This document shows, piece by piece, positions 61,495-64,000 of a stretch of DNA of 64,000 nucleotides. Positions within the stretch are counted from its first letter, which is position 1. Every line of letters begins with the position of its first letter. Where the stretch lies: contig JBGCGB010000002.1 of the NCBI GenBank assembly GCA_045110335.1, positions 1 to 64,000 on the forward strand, in the 5' to 3' direction. Both the position numbers and the translations under genes were made by a program. The notes under the pieces were generated by a model that ran no database searches, was not told where the DNA came from, and worked only from the letters and a program-made list of their open reading frames with translations. This stretch comes from CALBPI01 sp045110335 (GTDB lineage Bacteria; Pseudomonadota; Gammaproteobacteria; Steroidobacterales; Woeseiaceae).

Positions 61495-62164
61495 CTTTGG
61501 CGGCGTATGCCCGAACCGAAGCCAAACGCTCAGGGGTCCCAACATCGAACCAATCCGCCACTATCGGAAAACCGGACAGTCGACCTGCATCCGCTGCCGC
61601 ACGAAGCATCGGCACAATCGAAAAGCGTTCACCGGCCCGGGTATGATCAAAGAAACGTCGGTGATAGCAGGCAATGCCGCTATAAGTCAGACCCGGCGTT
61701 CTCTGGTTCGTTACGCTACCTTCGCACAGCGTAAAATCACCTGACGCCCGGTAGTCCGGGTTTGCCACGAGCCCGATCGCCGCATCTGTGTCTTTCAAAA
61801 CGCTGGCACCGGCCTTCGAATAATCAAACGCGGTCCAGATATCCGCATTGACCACGAGGAACGTATCCTCCAGATGCGGGAGCGCTTGCGCGATTGCGCC
61901 ACCGGTATCCAACGTTGGATAACCTTCCGGACTGTAAACGATACGTAAGCCGTAGCGAGATCCGCTATCGGCATGTTCCACGATACGCTCACCGAGCCAC
62001 CCCAGGTTGATGACCACCTGTTCGAACCCCGCATCACTCAATGCGCGTAGATGCCTGCCCAGTAACGTTTCACCGTTAACGTCAACAAGGGGCTTGGGCA
62101 ACTCGTCAGTCAGCGGGCGCAAACGTTCGCCGCGACCGGCACAAAGCAATAGCGCCTGTTTCAT
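61484..62164 (-). CDS. murU: N-acetylmuramate-1-phosphate uridylyltransferase
   Basis: 226 residues from the ATG at 62164 that overlaps the amgK stop as ATGA; the open frame reaches 62287 but only inside amgK. Nucleotidyltransferase with ALLLCAGRGERLRPLTDELPKPLV and the VVNADIW metal motif. Makes UDP-MurNAc from MurNAc-1-P in the peptidoglycan recycling route that bypasses de novo synthesis and fosfomycin-sensitive MurA. The pairing with amgK supports MurU over a glucose-1-P enzyme. Confidence 0.92.
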   Translation of the reverse strand: MKQALLLCAGRGERLRPLTDELPKPLVDVNGETLLGRHLRALSDAGFEQVVINLGWLGERIVEHADSGSRYGLRIVYSPEGYPTLDTGGAIAQALPHLEDTFLVVNADIWTAFDYSKAGASVLKDTDAAIGLVANPDYRASGDFTLCEGSVTNQRTPGLTYSGIACYHRRFFDHTRAGERFSIVPMLRAAADAGRLSGFPIVADWFDVGTPERLASVRAYAAKVNR

Positions 62165-63204
62165 GGGAGCAAGCCCGGCAAACAGTGCTGCCGGATAAAA
62201 TGGTCTATCCATTGAAGCTCGGGATACCGCTTGCTTACCGCCGAAATGTAACCGAGCGTGCGCGGAATGTCGGGGAGGTAGCCCCACTTGTCATCGCGCA
62301 GCGCTAGCCGCGCGAAGATACCCGCTGCCTTCAATTGACGTTGGACGCCCGTCAAGTAAAACCAACGCAAACATTGCGCCTCATCAAATGGAGCAGCCAA
62401 CGGAGAATCGTTAAACCAGCGCAACGCCCAGCGATCCGTCTGATCAAGTGGCCAATCGATATAACAGTCACGCAGCATCGACACCAGGTCATAAGTAAAC
62501 GGACCGGCAACAGCATCTTGAAAATCAATGACCGAAACCTCGAAGTCGGCATCGACCATCAAGTTTCGCGAATGATAATCGCGGTGTACGAGGGTACAAG
62601 GTTGGCTCAGTGAGTTTTTCACCAACGTATCGGTCAATCTTGACCACTCGCCGTTATCCGATGCATCCCAGTCTAATCGCAAGTGCTTCTTGCAAAGCCA
62701 ATCGGGAAACAACTGCATTTCACGGCGCAACATCGCATCGTCATAGTCGGGCAAGTCCGACAAGGCGTCATGGTCAATCGCTTGCATACGGTGAATCCAT
62801 CCGCCGGCTCGGTCATACATCAAATCGGCCAAAGCGGGTTCTTGCTCAAGCACCCCCAACAACGATTGATGACCGAGATCACTGAGCAAAAGAAAGCCGC
62901 GCTCCAAGTCCATGGCGAAGATCATCGGCACGGCGACACCGAGTCCTTCTAGCAACTGTGCAACCGCAACAAAAGGACGACTGTCTTCAAGGTCTGCCGG
63001 CGCATCCATCAGAATGACGCTCTCACCAACATCGAGGTTACCCCGCTCATTGTTAAGCGGCGCCGTTAGTCGGGCCCGAAAATATCGTCGAAAACTGGCG
63101 TCTTCGGATGCAGACTGAACATCGCGTAGTCGAATGCCCTGCCCGGCAGCCCAGCCTAGCGCGTCCTGAAGACGGGAATCTTTGCGAGAATGCTCATCAC
63201 TCAT
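62161..63204 (-). CDS. amgK: N-acetylmuramate/N-acetylglucosamine anomeric kinase
   Basis: 347 residues of the aminoglycoside-phosphotransferase fold. Catalytic loop LVHRDYHSRNLMV and metal motif VIDFQDAVAGP (DFQD). Phosphorylates MurNAc or GlcNAc at C1 for MurU. Divergent from lptD, as in Pseudomonas putida, where this pair was defined. Confidence 0.92.
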   Translation of the reverse strand: MSDEHSRKDSRLQDALGWAAGQGIRLRDVQSASEDASFRRYFRARLTAPLNNERGNLDVGESVILMDAPADLEDSRPFVAVAQLLEGLGVAVPMIFAMDLERGFLLLSDLGHQSLLGVLEQEPALADLMYDRAGGWIHRMQAIDHDALSDLPDYDDAMLRREMQLFPDWLCKKHLRLDWDASDNGEWSRLTDTLVKNSLSQPCTLVHRDYHSRNLMVDADFEVSVIDFQDAVAGPFTYDLVSMLRDCYIDWPLDQTDRWALRWFNDSPLAAPFDEAQCLRWFYLTGVQRQLKAAGIFARLALRDDKWGYLPDIPRTLGYISAVSKRYPELQWIDHFIRQHCLPGLLP

Positions 63205-63294
63205 CCCGCTATGGTATCGCGTGCAGGGCGCTCAGCCATAGTCAATCAACACGTTGATCGAAACATCTATTACAATTCCGGCTTAGTTCGAAGA

Positions 63295-64000
63295 ATGACC
63301 GGGTGCCCCATCAACGCTAGATCGCTGTTTTTAGTCTGTCTCTGCATGACACCGCTTTGGTCGGTGACGGGCAAGGCCGACGATGAGCTACCTAGTGTGC
63401 TTTGCGAAAACACCGGCTTCAGCGCACCTGAAACCGATGCGCTGCCTATCGAAAACGAGGCATTCAACCTCGAAAGTGGCAGCGGATCAATTACCCTCGG
63501 CGGTGACGCTATTCTCAAGGATGGCGTGCGCGCATCCGGCGGCGGTTATGCCATCGAAGCGTCCGAGGGACGCTATGAGCAAGCGGCCGGGGCGCTCTCA
63601 TTGCTTGGCGACATACGCTACACGGGCATGGGCGCGGACATCGCGAGCCAGACCGCCTTGCTAGACTACCTTTATGGCAAAGTTGAGTTCAGCGATGCAG
63701 AATTTCGACTGGGGAATGGCGCCTCTCGTGGCGCGGCCGGATTGCTGCGTCTGAATCGACGCGGCAAGATTCGTTTGGAGGACGTGAGCTATACCTCTTG
63801 CCCGGAAGGCAAGGACGACTGGATCGTGCAAGCGCGCAAGATTCGGCTGGACACCGAAAACGGTGTAGGCGAAGCGAATGGGTTGTCGCTCCGCTTTAAA
63901 GGTATTCCGGTTTTGTACGCGCCCTATTTGTCGTTTCCGATCAGCGCACAACGCAAGACAGGATTCTTGTTACCCAGAATCGGTCAATCCACACGCAACG
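63295..64000 (+). CDS. lptD: LPS-assembly protein LptD (N-terminal part, cut by window end)
   Basis: Open from the ATG at 63295 to the last base, 235 codons without a stop. Signal peptide about 1-28 (LFLVCLCMTPLWSV). The OstA/LptA-like jellyroll follows: GSGSITLGGDAILKDGVRASG, then YEQAAGALSLLGDIRYTG and the DVSYTSCPEGKDDWIVQA segment, with Cys of the CxxC-type disulfide set, and the RFKGIPVLYAPYLSFPIS stretch just before the barrel. With LptE it moves LPS to the outer leaflet. Confidence 0.95.
   Translation, partial: MTGCPINARSLFLVCLCMTPLWSVTGKADDELPSVLCENTGFSAPETDALPIENEAFNLESGSGSITLGGDAILKDGVRASGGGYAIEASEGRYEQAAGALSLLGDIRYTGMGADIASQTALLDYLYGKVEFSDAEFRLGNGASRGAAGLLRLNRRGKIRLEDVSYTSCPEGKDDWIVQARKIRLDTENGVGEANGLSLRFKGIPVLYAPYLSFPISAQRKTGFLLPRIGQSTRN

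Overview
The window looks like one contiguous piece of a gammaproteobacterial chromosome. The evidence is gene order: hemA-prfA beside lolB-prs-rplY-pth-ychF, gatCAB divergent from mreBCD-mrdA-rodA-mltB-rlpA-dac-dat-ybeD-lipB, and amgK-murU divergent from lptD. Outer-membrane genes (lolB, lptD, autotransporter barrels, lipoproteins) show a diderm cell. The genus cannot be read from the sequence; a free-living, possibly marine gammaproteobacterium is an inference. No CRISPR array, complete insertion sequence, prophage or rRNA was seen.

Layout. 1-1.7 kb: an accessory edge with REP-like repeats, one uncharacterised gene, a CAT-anticodon tRNA, and next to it a second copy of that tRNA broken in its T-loop by a 76-bp hairpin element. 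1.7-16 kb: conserved housekeeping genes for translation (ychF, pth, rplY, prfA, prmC), PRPP synthesis (prs), tRNA-Gln, lipoprotein sorting (lolB) and haem synthesis (hemA). A cysteine/transsulfuration block (cysK-like, cystathionine gamma-lyase/synthase, cystathionine beta-synthase) is wedged between prfA and prmC. ispE, usual between prs and lolB, is absent.

16-40 kb: the accessory envelope/secretome region. It holds a 1.1-kresidue autotransporter with Ig-like repeats, a caspase-like lipoprotein just upstream of it, a lipoprotein alpha/beta hydrolase, and a large Ser/Thr kinase whose N-terminal tail carries 17 T-x-x-hydrophobic motifs. It also holds an NCS1 permease, a RidA-fold lipoprotein lacking the usual arginine, a two-domain retropepsin-like protein, a 2OG-Fe oxygenase, a second autotransporter related to the first, a large exported protein of unknown function, a serine hydrolase with membrane helices, an XRE-cupin regulator divergent from a VOC protein, and a PAS histidine kinase with a stand-alone receiver.

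40-47 kb: methionine regeneration. An ArsR-methyltransferase regulator, metF and metH form an operon with a near-perfect palindrome upstream. 47-64 kb: Hsp33, GatCAB amidotransferase, the rod-shape and peptidoglycan operon, lipB, the MurNAc-recycling pair amgK-murU, and the first part of lptD, cut by the window end.

Functional links: GatCAB may complete the charging of the tRNA-Gln encoded here; CBS and CGL would drain homocysteine towards cysteine while MetF/MetH return it to methionine; the mre-rod-PBP2-MltB-RlpA-Dac genes build and trim the wall, and AmgK-MurU recycle its sugars.
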